From assembly GCA_963675235.2 (NCBI GenBank), contig CAXXFU010000004.1, positions 744,001 to 808,000 on the forward strand: a stretch of 64,000 bases of DNA. Reading direction: 5' to 3'. This stretch comes from JAHJQZ01 sp963675235 (GTDB taxonomy: Bacteria; Pseudomonadota; Alphaproteobacteria; Rhizobiales; Devosiaceae). Below the pieces are notes generated by a model that had not been told where the DNA came from, did not search any database, and saw only the letters and a program-made list of their open reading frames with translations. Of this stretch, positions 35,550 through 45,049 are shown in pieces (the first letter of the stretch is position 1; each line of letters begins with the position of its first letter). The position numbers and the translations under genes are program-made.

Positions 35550-36890
35550 ATGCGACCCGTCCACCCGTTCACGGTCCGACATCGCGATGTGTTTTCCATC
35601 GCTCTTCCGGCAACCTTCGCCTTCATCACCGAGCCGCTGGCCGGACTGACCGATCTGACAGTCATTGGCCGGCTTGGCGATGCCGGGCTTCTCGGCGGCG
35701 TCGTGCTCGGCTCGATCGTGGTGACCTTCGTTTTCGCCGCCGCCTTCTTTCTCAGGCTGTCGACGGCGGGACTGACGGCCCAGGCCATCGGCGCCAAGGC
35801 GGCGGACGACGGACTTGTTCACCTTGCCCGCGCCGTGCTGCTCGGCATCGGTCTTGGCGTGCTCGGCATTGCGCTCGGCAATCCGATCGAAGCCATCGGC
35901 GCCTATTTTCTCGCCCCGCCGGAAGCGACGGCGCCCAGCTACCGCCTCTATTTCGAGATCCGCCTCCTGGCGACGCCGTTCGTCCTGATCAATTTCGCCC
36001 TGCTTGGCTGGTTCTACGGGCGCGCCGCCGCCACCACCGGCATGGCGCTGCAGATCCTCATTCACGGCGTCAACATCGCGATGAGCATCGGGTTCGTCTA
36101 TGGACTGGGCTGGGGCGTCGCAGGTGTCGCCTGGGCCACCGTGCTCGGCGAGATCGCCGCGGCGCTGGCCGGGCTGGTCCTCGTTCTCAGGCATTTTGGC
36201 GGCATGGCGCGTTTGAGAGGCATGATCCGGCCCAGGGCGCTGGTCAATGCCGTCGAACTGCGGCGCCTGTTCAGCCTCGGGCGCGACCTGACCATCCGCA
36301 CCCTGGCGCTGGAACTGGTCTACGCCTTTTTCGCCGCACAGACGGCGCGCCTCGGCGATATCTCTCTGGCGGCAAACCACCTGCTGCTTTACGTGCTGAT
36401 GCTGATCGCCTTCTTCCTCGACGGCCAGGCCCAGGCCGCCGAGCAGCTGTGCGGCAAGGCCGTCGGCGCCAATTACCGCCCGGCCTTTGCCAAGGCGGTG
36501 CGCCTGACCCTTGGCTGGGGCCTTGTCATCGGGCTGTTCATGTTCGCGGTGATGTTCGCCTTCGGCGGCACCCTGATCGATTTCATGTCGACCAATGTCG
36601 AGATCCGCGCTGCGGCGCGCGACAATCTCCTGCTCGCGGCGCTGACCGCCTTTACCGGCATCGTGCCGTTCGTTTTCGACGGCGTGACCCAGGGCGCAAC
36701 CATGAACAAGGCCATCCGCAACGGCATGCTGTTTTCAGTGGCCGTCTACATTCTGGCCGTCCTCGCCCTGCAGCCTCTGTTCGGCCTGACGGGGCTGTGG
36801 GTGGCGCTGCACCTGTTCTTCCTGTCGCGCGGTGCCTATCTGGCGCTGGCGGTCAGGCGCAACCTGCCGTCGCTTTTCACCGCCGCGTAG
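35550..36890 (+). CDS. MATE-family (DinF-like) multidrug efflux transporter
   Basis: 446 residues from ATG at 35550; 55 codons of upstream open frame look non-coding. About twelve hydrophobic segments in two halves. Typical MATE features are IALPATFAFITEPLAGLTDLTVIGRLG in the first helix (note the Asp-bearing TD pair) and QAQAAEQLCGKAVGANYR in the second half, close to DinF members. MATE pumps export cationic drugs in exchange for Na+ or H+. Its stop is 9 bp from the pyrD stop, tail to tail. Confidence 0.9.
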   Translation: MRPVHPFTVRHRDVFSIALPATFAFITEPLAGLTDLTVIGRLGDAGLLGGVVLGSIVVTFVFAAAFFLRLSTAGLTAQAIGAKAADDGLVHLARAVLLGIGLGVLGIALGNPIEAIGAYFLAPPEATAPSYRLYFEIRLLATPFVLINFALLGWFYGRAAATTGMALQILIHGVNIAMSIGFVYGLGWGVAGVAWATVLGEIAAALAGLVLVLRHFGGMARLRGMIRPRALVNAVELRRLFSLGRDLTIRTLALELVYAFFAAQTARLGDISLAANHLLLYVLMLIAFFLDGQAQAAEQLCGKAVGANYRPAFAKAVRLTLGWGLVIGLFMFAVMFAFGGTLIDFMSTNVEIRAAARDNLLLAALTAFTGIVPFVFDGVTQGATMNKAIRNGMLFSVAVYILAVLALQPLFGLTGLWVALHLFFLSRGAYLALAVRRNLPSLFTAA

Positions 36891-36899
36891 GTCACGCAG

Positions 36900-38012
36900 C
36901 TAGTTCAGCCCGGCCTTACCGGCAGCCCAGTCGTCGAGGCGCGCGTCCCTGAGCCCGGCGACGGTGGAGCAGCCGCGCTTTTTCACCTCGGCAGCGAGCC
37001 CGGACTTGATGTCGCCCAAAAGACCCAGCCCGCCAAAAACCATGGCGGTGTAGATCTGGATGGCGTCGGCCCCGGCCTCGAACTTGGCAATGGCGCTTCT
37101 GGCCGAAAACACGCCGCCGACTCCGATGATCGGCAACAGTCCGCCAAGTCGCAAGCGCATCTGCGCCAGCCGGCGCGTCGTCAGACCAAAGATCGGTTCC
37201 CCGGAAAGACCGCCGCTTTCATCGGCATGGGGTTCGCCGGCAACCATGTCGCGGGTGATCGTCGTGTTGGACACGATCATGCCATCGAGATCGGTCGACA
37301 GTACCAGTTTGGCGATCTCGTCCATCTCGGTTTCGGTCAGATCCGGCGCGATCTTCAGGAACACCGGCACATGGGTCCTGGCCCGGGCCCGTTCGGCCAG
37401 GACGTCCCCGAGCAGGCGCTTGAGCGCCTCGGTCTGTTGCAGGTCTCTCAGGCCCGGCGTGTTGGGCGAAGAGACATTGACGGCCAGGTAGTCGGCGCAA
37501 TCGGCGAAGCGCTTCACCCCGAGGACGAAATCGGCAACGAAGTCCTCGCTGTCCTTGTTTGCCCCGATATTGACCCCGATCACCGCCCTGGAGCGGAAGC
37601 CTTCAAGCCGGCGCAGGACGGCGTCATGTCCCTGGTTGTTGAAGCCCATGCGGTTGATGACGGCGTTGCGGGCAGGAAGCCGGATCAAGCGCGGACGCGG
37701 ATTGCCCTTTTGCGGACGCGGCGTCACCGTGCCGACCTCGACCATGCCGAAGCCGAGCTTTGACAGCGCACCGGGCACTTCGGCGTTCTTGTCGAACCCG
37801 GCCGCCATGCCGAGGCAGTTGACAAATTCCAGGCCGGCGAACGAGACCGCCAGTTCCGGTGGATCGGGATGAAGCGGCATCGGCACGGCGCCGAGCTTCA
37901 GCGCGGTGATGGTGGCGCGATGCGCCATCTCGGGCTCGAGACGCAGCAGCGCGTCGCGGGTCAGCCCCTGCAGCATCGGATTGTTGAGCGCCAGCGCTAT
38001 CGGACCGGGCAT
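36900..38012 (-). CDS. pyrD: Quinone-dependent dihydroorotate dehydrogenase
   Basis: 370 residues, class 2 PyrD, a membrane-attached flavoenzyme oxidising dihydroorotate to orotate in pyrimidine synthesis and giving electrons to quinone. The N-terminal helix region (LRLEPEMAHRATITALK) marks class 2. FMN and substrate motifs are GMAAGFDKNAEVPGAL, NRMGFNNQG, VNVSSPNTPGLR with the catalytic Ser, and a phosphate site GVGGVFS. Start ATG overlaps the DUF952 stop by one base, so the two are coupled. Confidence 0.96.
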   Translation of the reverse strand: MPGPIALALNNPMLQGLTRDALLRLEPEMAHRATITALKLGAVPMPLHPDPPELAVSFAGLEFVNCLGMAAGFDKNAEVPGALSKLGFGMVEVGTVTPRPQKGNPRPRLIRLPARNAVINRMGFNNQGHDAVLRRLEGFRSRAVIGVNIGANKDSEDFVADFVLGVKRFADCADYLAVNVSSPNTPGLRDLQQTEALKRLLGDVLAERARARTHVPVFLKIAPDLTETEMDEIAKLVLSTDLDGMIVSNTTITRDMVAGEPHADESGGLSGEPIFGLTTRRLAQMRLRLGGLLPIIGVGGVFSARSAIAKFEAGADAIQIYTAMVFGGLGLLGDIKSGLAAEVKKRGCSTVAGLRDARLDDWAAGKAGLN

Positions 38013-38359
38013 CAGTCACACTCCTCCGGCAGTTCGCACCTGCCGTCGCCGCCGACCGTGATCGGGTAGTGAGCCGCAACGGCGGCAATAGGCAGCTGAG
38101 CGTGAAGATGCGGAAACAGCTCGCCACCTCGCGAGGGCTCCCATTTGAGGTCAGCGGCGACGCGTTCGGTGTCGACGGCGCAAAGAACCAGCCCGTCCTG
38201 GCCGGCAAAATGAAGCCTCAGGGTTTCGCGCAACTGGTCTGCGGTCGAGAAATGCATGAAGCCGTCTTCACTATCGATCGGGCTATAGGGCAGTTGGCCG
38301 GTGTCCAGACCACGTGTCCACAAAGGCCTGGTCGTTATCTTGTAAATCCTTGAATCCAT
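38012..38359 (-). CDS. DUF952 family protein
   Basis: 115 residues from ATG 38359. DUF952 signatures are YKITTRPLW at the start, DGFMHFSTADQL near 36-47 and LKWEPSRGGELFPHLHAQLP near 75-94. The fold is related to ADP-ribosyl-transfer-type enzymes, but activity is unknown. It precedes pyrD with a one-base overlap, a pair conserved in Hyphomicrobiales. The frame is open further upstream without coding character. Confidence 0.9.
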   Translation of the reverse strand: MDSRIYKITTRPLWTRGLDTGQLPYSPIDSEDGFMHFSTADQLRETLRLHFAGQDGLVLCAVDTERVAADLKWEPSRGGELFPHLHAQLPIAAVAAHYPITVGGDGRCELPEECD

Positions 38360-38559
38360 GAGTTTCACCCCGCGTCCCGACGCGCTATCCGGCCGGTCGG
38401 AAGCCACCCGCCGTGCGCGCGACCACAAAAACCCAGAGTCGCAGGGTAATACAAGGAAAAGCGCATGGCATTGCCGGCGACATCATGCCCACCCCGGTCT
38501 CAGGCGGGCAAAGGGTACGCGGAAGCTCGGCTTTACAGCGGCAAGGCCCATCGCTAGAT

Positions 38560-38571
38560 ACTAGGACTAGT
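38560..38571. promoter_or_regulatory. Possible operator of S24-like repressor
   Basis: ACTAG and CTAGT form an inverted repeat around GA, 52 bp before the repressor ATG. CTAG is rare in high-GC genomes, and a third CTAG lies at 38554, which makes the cluster stand out. Autoregulation is a guess. Confidence 0.3.
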
Positions 38572-38623
38572 TTCCGGCGATAAGAACAATGTCCTTTATG
38601 GAGGATTGTCGAGGGTTGCGGAT

Positions 38624-39292
38624 ATGAGTGAAATTTCGCATTCGGCCATCTGGGCCGGAATCGACGAACTCGCCAACAGGCACGGCCTGTCCGTGTCGCG
38701 GCTGGCGCGCCTGGCCGGACTCGATGCCACAGCATTCAACAAGTCCAAGCGCATCAGCAAGGACGGGCGCGAGCGCTGGCCCTCCACCGAGAGCATCGCC
38801 AAGGTTCTCGATGCCACCGGCGAGACCTTCGACCAGTTCCTGGCAGGCGGCGGGTTCTATCTGCAAGAGGAAAGGGATCCTCTGGGCTTTGCCGAGGATC
38901 CCGCCACGTTCTCGATCCCGCTTCTCCGTATGAGCGAGGCCCGGACAGGCGGTTTTTTCGACGCCGACGGCTATCCGGCCGGCCCGGGCTGGGATGAAAT
39001 CCAGATGCCGAACTCCAACGCCGCCAGTGCCTATGCCTTGGAGATCGGCGGCAACGACCTGCAGCCGATCTATCGCGATGGCGACATCATCATCGTCGCA
39101 CCGCCCGAACAGGTCCGGCGCGGCGACCGCATCGTCGTGCGCACCGTCGGCGGCGAGATGATGATCGGAACGCTTTTCCGCCAAACCGCCAAGCTGGTGG
39201 AAGTGCATCCGCTCAATCCCCAGGCCAAGCCGCAGACCTTCGCTTCGAGCGAAATCGAGTGGATCGCCCGGATCGTCTGGGCGTCTCAGTAA
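38624..39292 (+). CDS. XRE/S24-like repressor lacking protease residues
   Basis: 222 residues from ATG 38624 (GAGGG eight bases upstream). Residues about 8-75 are a helix-turn-helix (LSVSRLARLAGLDATAFNKSK), and about 110-215 a LexA/CI-type C-terminal domain (ALEIGGNDLQPIYRDGDIIIV). In active S24 proteins the motif is GDSM-x-P; here it is GNDLQP, so the nucleophile Ser is missing, and the general-base Lys place (GEMMIGTL) also lacks Lys. Self-cleavage is not expected. Conserved neighbour of DUF952-pyrD; targets unknown. Confidence 0.83.
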   Translation: MSEISHSAIWAGIDELANRHGLSVSRLARLAGLDATAFNKSKRISKDGRERWPSTESIAKVLDATGETFDQFLAGGGFYLQEERDPLGFAEDPATFSIPLLRMSEARTGGFFDADGYPAGPGWDEIQMPNSNAASAYALEIGGNDLQPIYRDGDIIIVAPPEQVRRGDRIVVRTVGGEMMIGTLFRQTAKLVEVHPLNPQAKPQTFASSEIEWIARIVWASQ

Positions 39293-40254
39293 AACCCGAT
39301 ACGCGTGAACGCCAGGACGGCGGCAATGAGAACTCCGAGCGCGACATCATTGACGCGCCGGTAGAGTCTTAGCGCCCGGTCGATGTCATCGGGTTCGACC
39401 TCGGCGCGTCCATCGCCCATGAAGGGCAGATCGAGCGTCTGGCCACGATAGTCGCGCGGACCGCCGAGCTTCAGCCCGAGGGCACCGGCCATGGCCGCCT
39501 CCGGCCAGCCAGAATTGGGTGAATCCTGCAGCGGGGCGTCGCGTCGCGCCGTCTCAAGCGCCGCGGTCGCGTCCTCCCCGCAGATCCGCGCCGAAAGGGC
39601 GATCAGGCGCGCCGTCAGCCGCGCCGGCAGGTAGTTGACCCAATCGTCGAGCCGCGCCGAAGCCCAGCCGAACTCGCGATGGCGCGGCGTCAGGTGCCCG
39701 AGCATGGAATCGGCCGTGTTGATCGCCTTGTAGAGGACAATCCCCGGCAGGCCGAGAACGGCGAGGAACAGCAGCGGCGCGATGATCCCGTCCGAAGTGT
39801 TTTCCGCAAGCGTCTCGATGCCGGCGCGGGCGGTGCCATGCGTATCGAGGCTGCGCGCATCGCGACCAACGATCGGCTGCAGCGCCAGGTGCCCCTCGGA
39901 CAGCGATGTCCTGAGCCCGTGTGAGACGGCTTCGACCGCCTGCCCGAGCTGGCGGCTGGCGAGAAAGGCGGAAGCGATCAGCGCCTCGATCACGAAGCCG
40001 AACGGCAGCGTGCGGCAAAGCATGGTGACGATTCCGGCCAGCAGCCCCGAAAGGATCAGCACCACAGCCAGCGCCACGATTCCGGCCAGTTTTGCCTTTG
40101 CCGGCGCATCCGCGCCGTGGTTGAGGCGCCGGTCGAGCAGACCGATCAGTCTGCCGATCCATTCGACCGGATGCCCGATCAGCAATTGCAGCGCCGCCGG
40201 GTAGCCGAACAGGCGTTCGACGGCAAAGGCCAGCGCGGCGATAAGGGCGGTCAC
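39286..40254 (-). CDS. cobD: Adenosylcobinamide-phosphate synthase
   Basis: 322 residues, integral membrane protein (CobD/CbiB family) that joins aminopropanol phosphate to adenosylcobyric acid. Motifs: HPVEWIGRLIGLLDRRLN near residue 28, ESLAENTSDGI-type stretch TLAENTSDGIIAPLLF near 150, YKAINTADSMLGH near 175 and a GWPEAAMAGALGLKLGG near 250. It is the last gene of a leftward run cobA-cobB-cobQ-cobD; its start overlaps cobQ by 4 bp. It meets the repressor gene end on with a 7-bp overlap. No cobC homologue is beside it. Confidence 0.95.
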   Translation of the reverse strand: MTALIAALAFAVERLFGYPAALQLLIGHPVEWIGRLIGLLDRRLNHGADAPAKAKLAGIVALAVVLILSGLLAGIVTMLCRTLPFGFVIEALIASAFLASRQLGQAVEAVSHGLRTSLSEGHLALQPIVGRDARSLDTHGTARAGIETLAENTSDGIIAPLLFLAVLGLPGIVLYKAINTADSMLGHLTPRHREFGWASARLDDWVNYLPARLTARLIALSARICGEDATAALETARRDAPLQDSPNSGWPEAAMAGALGLKLGGPRDYRGQTLDLPFMGDGRAEVEPDDIDRALRLYRRVNDVALGVLIAAVLAFTRIGFY

Positions 40255-41735
40255 GATTGGCGCTCCAGGCGCGGCGCGCGCGCCATGGCCAGCAACGCGT
40301 CGAGATCGAGCGCTGCTTCGAGGTGGCTGGCGAGAAGATCGAGCGTGGCCTCGATCCCGGCTTCGTAGACGAGATCAGCGCTTGTCTCGGCGCCCAGTCC
40401 GTCAAGGAAAGCGCGGCGAAAGCCGTCCTCGGCGAACAGCCCGTGCAGATAGGTGCCGATGATGCGGCCGCTCGGCGACACGGCGCCCTCGCCGGTGTCG
40501 TCGATCAGCGCGAAGGGCCGGGCGCGGTCGGCGCCCGTGGTTTCGCCCATATGCATGTGATAGCCGGCAAGATCCTCGCCGCTTTCGGCATGGCGCGCCC
40601 GTTCGAGGCGCAACTGCTTTGCCGGCGTCAGCACGGTCTCGACGTCGAGAAGCCCCAGCCCTTCACTTGCGCCCGGTTCGCCCTCGACCCCGTCGGGATC
40701 GGCAATCACCTTGCCGAGCATCTGGTAGCCGCCGCACAAGCCGATGACGGCGCCACCGGCGCGGGCATGGGCGAGGATGTCGATGTCCCAGCCCTCGGCC
40801 CGAAGCCCGGCCAGATCGGCACGCGTCGCTTTGGAACCAGGCAGGACGACAAGGTCGGCGTTACGCGGCAGCGGCGCGCCGGGTGAAACAACGCTGACAT
40901 GAACGCCCGGCTCGGCCCGCAAGGGATCGAGATCGTCGAAATTGGCAATTCGGCCAAGACGCGGCACAACGATGTGAAACCCTGCCTCACCGCGCGGCGC
41001 TATCCGTTCGAGCGCCAGCGCATCCTCCGCCGGCAGCCGGTCGGCTTCGGCGAAATAAGGCACCGGGCCGAGGGCCGGGCGCCCCGTCTTCTCGGCGATC
41101 ATCTTTAGACCATCGGTGAACAGGGATGCATCACCGCGGAAACGGTTGACCAGCGTTGCCACGATCAGGTCGGCGTCCTCAGGATCGATGACGGCAAACG
41201 TGCCTGCCAGCGCGGCGATGACGCCGCCACGTTCGATGTCGCCGATCAGCACCACCGGCGCCCCGACGGCGCGGGCGAAGCCGAAATTGGCGAGGTCGGA
41301 ATGGCGCAGATTGATCTCGGAGGCGCTGCCTGCTCCCTCGACGAGCACGAGGTCGGCGTCTTCTGCAAGCTCGGCAAAACCAGCAAGCACGTCGGGCAGG
41401 AAACGCTGGCGTTCGCGGAAATAGTCGCGCGCCGCCATCGAGCCGACCCTCCGGCCGCGCACAACGACCTGCGCCCCACTGTCGGCCTCAGGTTTCAACA
41501 GCACCGGATTCATCGCCGTCAGCGGCGCGCGTTTCGCCGCCCGCGCCTGCAGTGCCTGTGCGCGTCCGATCTCGCCGCCATCCTCGGTCACCGCCGCGTT
41601 GTTCGACATGTTCTGCGGCTTGAACGGGGCGACGCGCATGCCGCGATTGGCAAAGGCACGGCAAAGCCCGGCAACGATCAGCGATTTGCCGGCATCGGAC
41701 CCCGTGCCCATGAACATCAGGACGCGCGCACCCAT
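40251..41735 (-). CDS. cobQ: Cobyric acid synthase
   Basis: 494 residues from ATG 41735. CobQ (CbiP) amidates four side chains of adenosylcobyrinic a,c-diamide with glutamine and ATP. The N-terminal dethiobiotin-synthase-like domain starts LMFMGTGSDAGKS (P-loop at 10-18), then FKPQNMSNNAAVT; the C-terminal triad-like glutaminase has GLCGGYQMLGK (Cys) and TYLHGLF (His). Length is normal. The start overlaps the cobB stop by one base (TGATG). An upstream open frame of 109 codons is a shadow of cobB. Confidence 0.96.
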   Translation of the reverse strand: MGARVLMFMGTGSDAGKSLIVAGLCRAFANRGMRVAPFKPQNMSNNAAVTEDGGEIGRAQALQARAAKRAPLTAMNPVLLKPEADSGAQVVVRGRRVGSMAARDYFRERQRFLPDVLAGFAELAEDADLVLVEGAGSASEINLRHSDLANFGFARAVGAPVVLIGDIERGGVIAALAGTFAVIDPEDADLIVATLVNRFRGDASLFTDGLKMIAEKTGRPALGPVPYFAEADRLPAEDALALERIAPRGEAGFHIVVPRLGRIANFDDLDPLRAEPGVHVSVVSPGAPLPRNADLVVLPGSKATRADLAGLRAEGWDIDILAHARAGGAVIGLCGGYQMLGKVIADPDGVEGEPGASEGLGLLDVETVLTPAKQLRLERARHAESGEDLAGYHMHMGETTGADRARPFALIDDTGEGAVSPSGRIIGTYLHGLFAEDGFRRAFLDGLGAETSADLVYEAGIEATLDLLASHLEAALDLDALLAMARAPRLERQS

Positions 41736-43051
41736 CAGCCACCCTCGCTGGTGTCGATGACATGGGCATAGGAGCCGCAGACCCTGCCGGCGACCGATCC
41801 CATCGGCCCGAGGCGCTTGCCGCTGGCGTCGGCAGCAACAAACAATTGCGGCGCCTTCGGACCGGAGGCGGACGAATAGTGGAACTCGTGCCCGGAAAGC
41901 GCCCGTGCGAAGGGCAGCGGTCCCTGATGGCGCAACAGCCGATAGCCGAGCGTGCGGTTGGGCTTGTCGATACGGCTGTGATGCGGCAGCAGACCCGTCA
42001 TCTTGTGCGTTCCGCCATCGGCATCTGTAAGGGTGTCGCCAAGCACCATATACCCGCCGCACTCGCCATAGATCAGCGCCGAGCGGTCGCGGGCGGCAAC
42101 AAGCCCGTTACGGAAGCGCGATGCACCGGCGAGCCTTGCCCCGTGCAGCTCCGGATAACCGCCCGGCAGGAACACCGCATCGGCGTCGGCGGCGGGCGCT
42201 TCGTCGGCAAGCGGCGAGAAAAAGCTCAGTTCAGCCCCGGCCATACGCCAGTCGGAGAGCCAATGCCCGTAAAGGAAGCCGAAGGCGCGGTCGCGGGCAA
42301 TGGCGATGCGCTGGCCGAGCGGCGGCAGGCGGCGGGCATTGTCACCGCCACCGAGCGGCGCAGCCGCCTTGATCAATGCCTCCAGGTCGATACCAAGCGC
42401 CACCGCCCGCGCCGCCCGATCGATCAGCGGATCGATGCCGGCGATCTCCTCGGGCTGGACAAGGCCGAGATGACGGTCGGGCACGCTCAGTTCCATGTCG
42501 CTGCGGATGGCCCCGAGACAGGCGATACCGCGTTCGCCGAGCGCGTCGCGCAACATCTTCTCGTGCCGGTCCGAAGCGACGCGATTGAGGATGACGCCGA
42601 TGAAGCCGAGATCGTCGCGATACCGGATGAAGCCTTCGGCCAAAGCCGCCACCGACTGGGCCATGTGCGAGCTGTCGATCACCAGAACGACCGGCAGGCC
42701 GAGGCGCGCCGCCAGATCCGCCGTCGTCCCGCCACCGCCGAAAGCGCCGTCATGAAGGCCCATGACCCCTTCGACAATGAGTAGCCCGTCATCGCCGGCA
42801 TGGCTTGCCGCCAGCGCCCGCAGGCGCTTTTCGCCCATGCCCCAGGCATCGAGCGTGAGGCATTCTGCGCCGGCAGCGCGGGCAAGGAACTGCGGATCGA
42901 TATAGTCCGGACCGGACTTGGCCGGCCGCACCTGAAGGCCGCGCTGGCTCAGCGCCCGCATCAGCCCGAGCGCCACCAGCGTCTTGCCGGAATTGGAATG
43001 GGGCGCGGCAATGACGAATCCGGAGGCGAGAGCTGCACCGAAGTCAACCAA
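41735..43051 (-). CDS. cobB: Cobyrinic acid a,c-diamide synthase
   Basis: 438 residues. CobB/CbiA amidates carboxylates a and c of the corrin ring. N-terminal P-loop region IAAPHSNSGKT near residue 15-25, then KSGPDYIDPQF; the glutaminase part has YGECGGYMVLG with the nucleophile Cys and GSYAH near the end. No ATG is available; TTG at 43051, seven bases after GGGAGAG, is the likely start and overlaps the cobA stop by 8 bp. An earlier open frame is a shadow of cobA. By its companions (CbiX, CbiD, CbiG) this enzyme probably acts on the cobalt-bearing ring, i.e. as CbiA. Confidence 0.92.
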   Translation of the reverse strand: MVDFGAALASGFVIAAPHSNSGKTLVALGLMRALSQRGLQVRPAKSGPDYIDPQFLARAAGAECLTLDAWGMGEKRLRALAASHAGDDGLLIVEGVMGLHDGAFGGGGTTADLAARLGLPVVLVIDSSHMAQSVAALAEGFIRYRDDLGFIGVILNRVASDRHEKMLRDALGERGIACLGAIRSDMELSVPDRHLGLVQPEEIAGIDPLIDRAARAVALGIDLEALIKAAAPLGGGDNARRLPPLGQRIAIARDRAFGFLYGHWLSDWRMAGAELSFFSPLADEAPAADADAVFLPGGYPELHGARLAGASRFRNGLVAARDRSALIYGECGGYMVLGDTLTDADGGTHKMTGLLPHHSRIDKPNRTLGYRLLRHQGPLPFARALSGHEFHYSSASGPKAPQLFVAADASGKRLGPMGSVAGRVCGSYAHVIDTSEGG

Positions 43052-43889
43052 AACCGCTCTCCCGCAATACGGGCGAATACCAATCGAGCCGGTCGCGGAA
43101 CTGGCTGACCGGGCCGATGACCACCACTGCCGGCGTCGGGATCGGCTCACTGGCGGCGCGGGCGGCGATCTCGTCGAGCCGGCAATCGATGACCGATTGC
43201 TGCCTGAGCGTCGCGTTGGAGACGACGGCGATGCGATCGGACGGATCACGCCCTGAGGCGAGCAGCTTGCCGGCAATGTCCGGCAGGTGCTTGACCGCCA
43301 TGAACAGCACCAGCACCGGCGCGCAATGGGCGATGGCGGCCCAGTCGACGCTCCCCGGCACATCGCCACTGCCGTCATGTCCGGTCAGGAACAGCACGGC
43401 ATGATTGGTCTCGCGATGCGTCACCGGGATGCCGGCATAGGCCAGTCCGCCGACACCGGCGGAAATGCCCGGCACGATACGGAAGGGGATGCCGGAGTTC
43501 TCGAGCGCCAGCGCTTCCTCGCCGCCGCGGCCGAACAAATATGGATCCCCGCCCTTGAGGCGCAACACGCGCTTGCCCGCCCAGGCGAGCTCGATGATCT
43601 TGAGGGTGATGTCCTTCTGCTTAGAGGACGGCTTTCCACCGCGCTTGCCCGCCGGCACCAGCTCGACACCGTGGCGGGCCAGCGCCAGGATGTCATTGGG
43701 CACCAGTGCATCATGAACGATGACGTCGGCCTGACCGAGCGCGTGATAGGCCAGAAGCGACAACAGCCCCGGCGCGCCGGGACCGGCACCGACCAGCCAC
43801 ACCGAACCGGGAGCGAATTCGGGCAAGTCGGCATGATCGAGCCGGCCGAAATGGTCTCTGCTGCGAAATCTTTTGAACAGCGCCTTCAT
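43044..43889 (-). CDS. cobA: Uroporphyrinogen-III C-methyltransferase
   Basis: 281 residues from ATG 43889, after a GGGGG site. SUMT adds methyl groups at C2 and C7 of uroporphyrinogen III to give precorrin-2, the branch point to siroheme and cobalamin. SAM-binding motifs are VGAGPGAPGLLSLLA near residue 33, LKGGDPYLFGRGGEEA near 110 and PGISAGVGGLAYAGIPVTHR near 140. No siroheme-type dehydrogenase domain is fused, so another protein must oxidise precorrin-2. It starts the leftward sub-operon and is divergent from cbiD with 47 bp between. Confidence 0.96.
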   Translation of the reverse strand: MKALFKRFRSRDHFGRLDHADLPEFAPGSVWLVGAGPGAPGLLSLLAYHALGQADVIVHDALVPNDILALARHGVELVPAGKRGGKPSSKQKDITLKIIELAWAGKRVLRLKGGDPYLFGRGGEEALALENSGIPFRIVPGISAGVGGLAYAGIPVTHRETNHAVLFLTGHDGSGDVPGSVDWAAIAHCAPVLVLFMAVKHLPDIAGKLLASGRDPSDRIAVVSNATLRQQSVIDCRLDEIAARAASEPIPTPAVVVIGPVSQFRDRLDWYSPVLRESGFG

Positions 43890-43936
43890 GGCTGCCCCCT
43901 GTTCCTTGCGGCTGCGGCTCCATATAGAGAACACTG

Positions 43937-45046
43937 ATGAGTGAGCAAAGCGACATCTCCGGAAAGCCGGCCGGCCCGCTGCGGCGCGGATGGACGACCG
44001 GGGCCTGCGCCACGGCGGCGACGCGCTCGGCGCTCGAAGCCCTGCTCGGCGGCAGCTTTGCCGATCCGGTCGAGATCACCCTGCCCGGTGGCCAGACGCC
44101 GGCCTTCGCTCTGGCGCACGAGGCCAAGGGGCCGGACTGGGCCGAGGCGGGCATCATCAAGGATGCCGGCGACGATCCGGACGTCACCCATGGCGCCCTG
44201 GTCATCGCCCGGGTCGAGCGCAACGTGCCGGGCTCCGGTCTCAGCTTTCATGCCGGACCGGGCGTCGGCACCATCACCAAGCCGGGCCTGCCGCTGCCGC
44301 CGGGCGAACCGGCGATCAATCCCGTGCCGCGAAAGATGATGACCGAGGTCGTCACCAACGCCTGTGCCCACTTCGACATTGCCCCCGATATCGCCATCAC
44401 CGTGTCGATCCCCGATGGCGAAAGACTTGCGCAAAAGACCTGGAACCCCCGCCTCGGCATCGTCGGCGGATTGTCGGTGCTCGGCACCACCGGCATCGTC
44501 GTGCCCTATTCCTGCTCGGCCTGGATCCATTCGATCCATTCCGGCATCGACGTCGCCCGCGCCACCGGGCTCTCCCATGTCGTCGGCGCCACCGGCGACC
44601 GCTCGGAAAAGGCGGCGCGACGCGAACTCGTATTGCCTGAGGAAGCATTTCTCGACATGGGCGATTTCGTCGGCGGCATGCTCAAATACCTGCGCAAGCA
44701 CCCGGTAGAGCGCGTCACCATCGCCGGTGGCTTTGCCAAGATGAGCAAGCTGGCGCAAGGATCTATGGACCTTCACTCGGCCCGCTCGAGCGTCGATCTG
44801 GACGCGCTCGCCAACATCGTTCGCACCCTCGGCGGCAGCGAGGATCTTGCCCTCGGCTGCGCCGGCGCCAACACCGCGCGCGAGGCGCTCGATCTCGCCG
44901 AGGCGGCGGGACTGCCGCTGGCTGCGCGAATTGCGACACTTGCGCGACAAAGCGCAGAGGCGATATTGAATTCTTCCGTTACAAAAGTTGACGTCATGAT
45001 CGTCGCCAATGACGGAGTCATTGTGGGAAGATCGGGGGAAGTTTAG
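43937..45046 (+). CDS. cbiD: Cobalt-precorrin-5B C1-methyltransferase
   Basis: 369 residues, CbiD, which methylates C1 of cobalt-precorrin-5B in the cobalt-early pathway; the aerobic pathway uses CobF instead. Signatures are LRRGWTTGACATAA at residues 15-28, KDAGDDPDVTHGA near 75, GVGTITKPGLPLPPGEPAINPVPR in short pieces near 110-130, and ATGDRSE near 216. It is the first gene of a rightward pair with cobK (3 bp apart). Confidence 0.95.
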   Translation: MSEQSDISGKPAGPLRRGWTTGACATAATRSALEALLGGSFADPVEITLPGGQTPAFALAHEAKGPDWAEAGIIKDAGDDPDVTHGALVIARVERNVPGSGLSFHAGPGVGTITKPGLPLPPGEPAINPVPRKMMTEVVTNACAHFDIAPDIAITVSIPDGERLAQKTWNPRLGIVGGLSVLGTTGIVVPYSCSAWIHSIHSGIDVARATGLSHVVGATGDRSEKAARRELVLPEEAFLDMGDFVGGMLKYLRKHPVERVTIAGGFAKMSKLAQGSMDLHSARSSVDLDALANIVRTLGGSEDLALGCAGANTAREALDLAEAAGLPLAARIATLARQSAEAILNSSVTKVDVMIVANDGVIVGRSGEV

Positions 45047-45049
45047 TTC

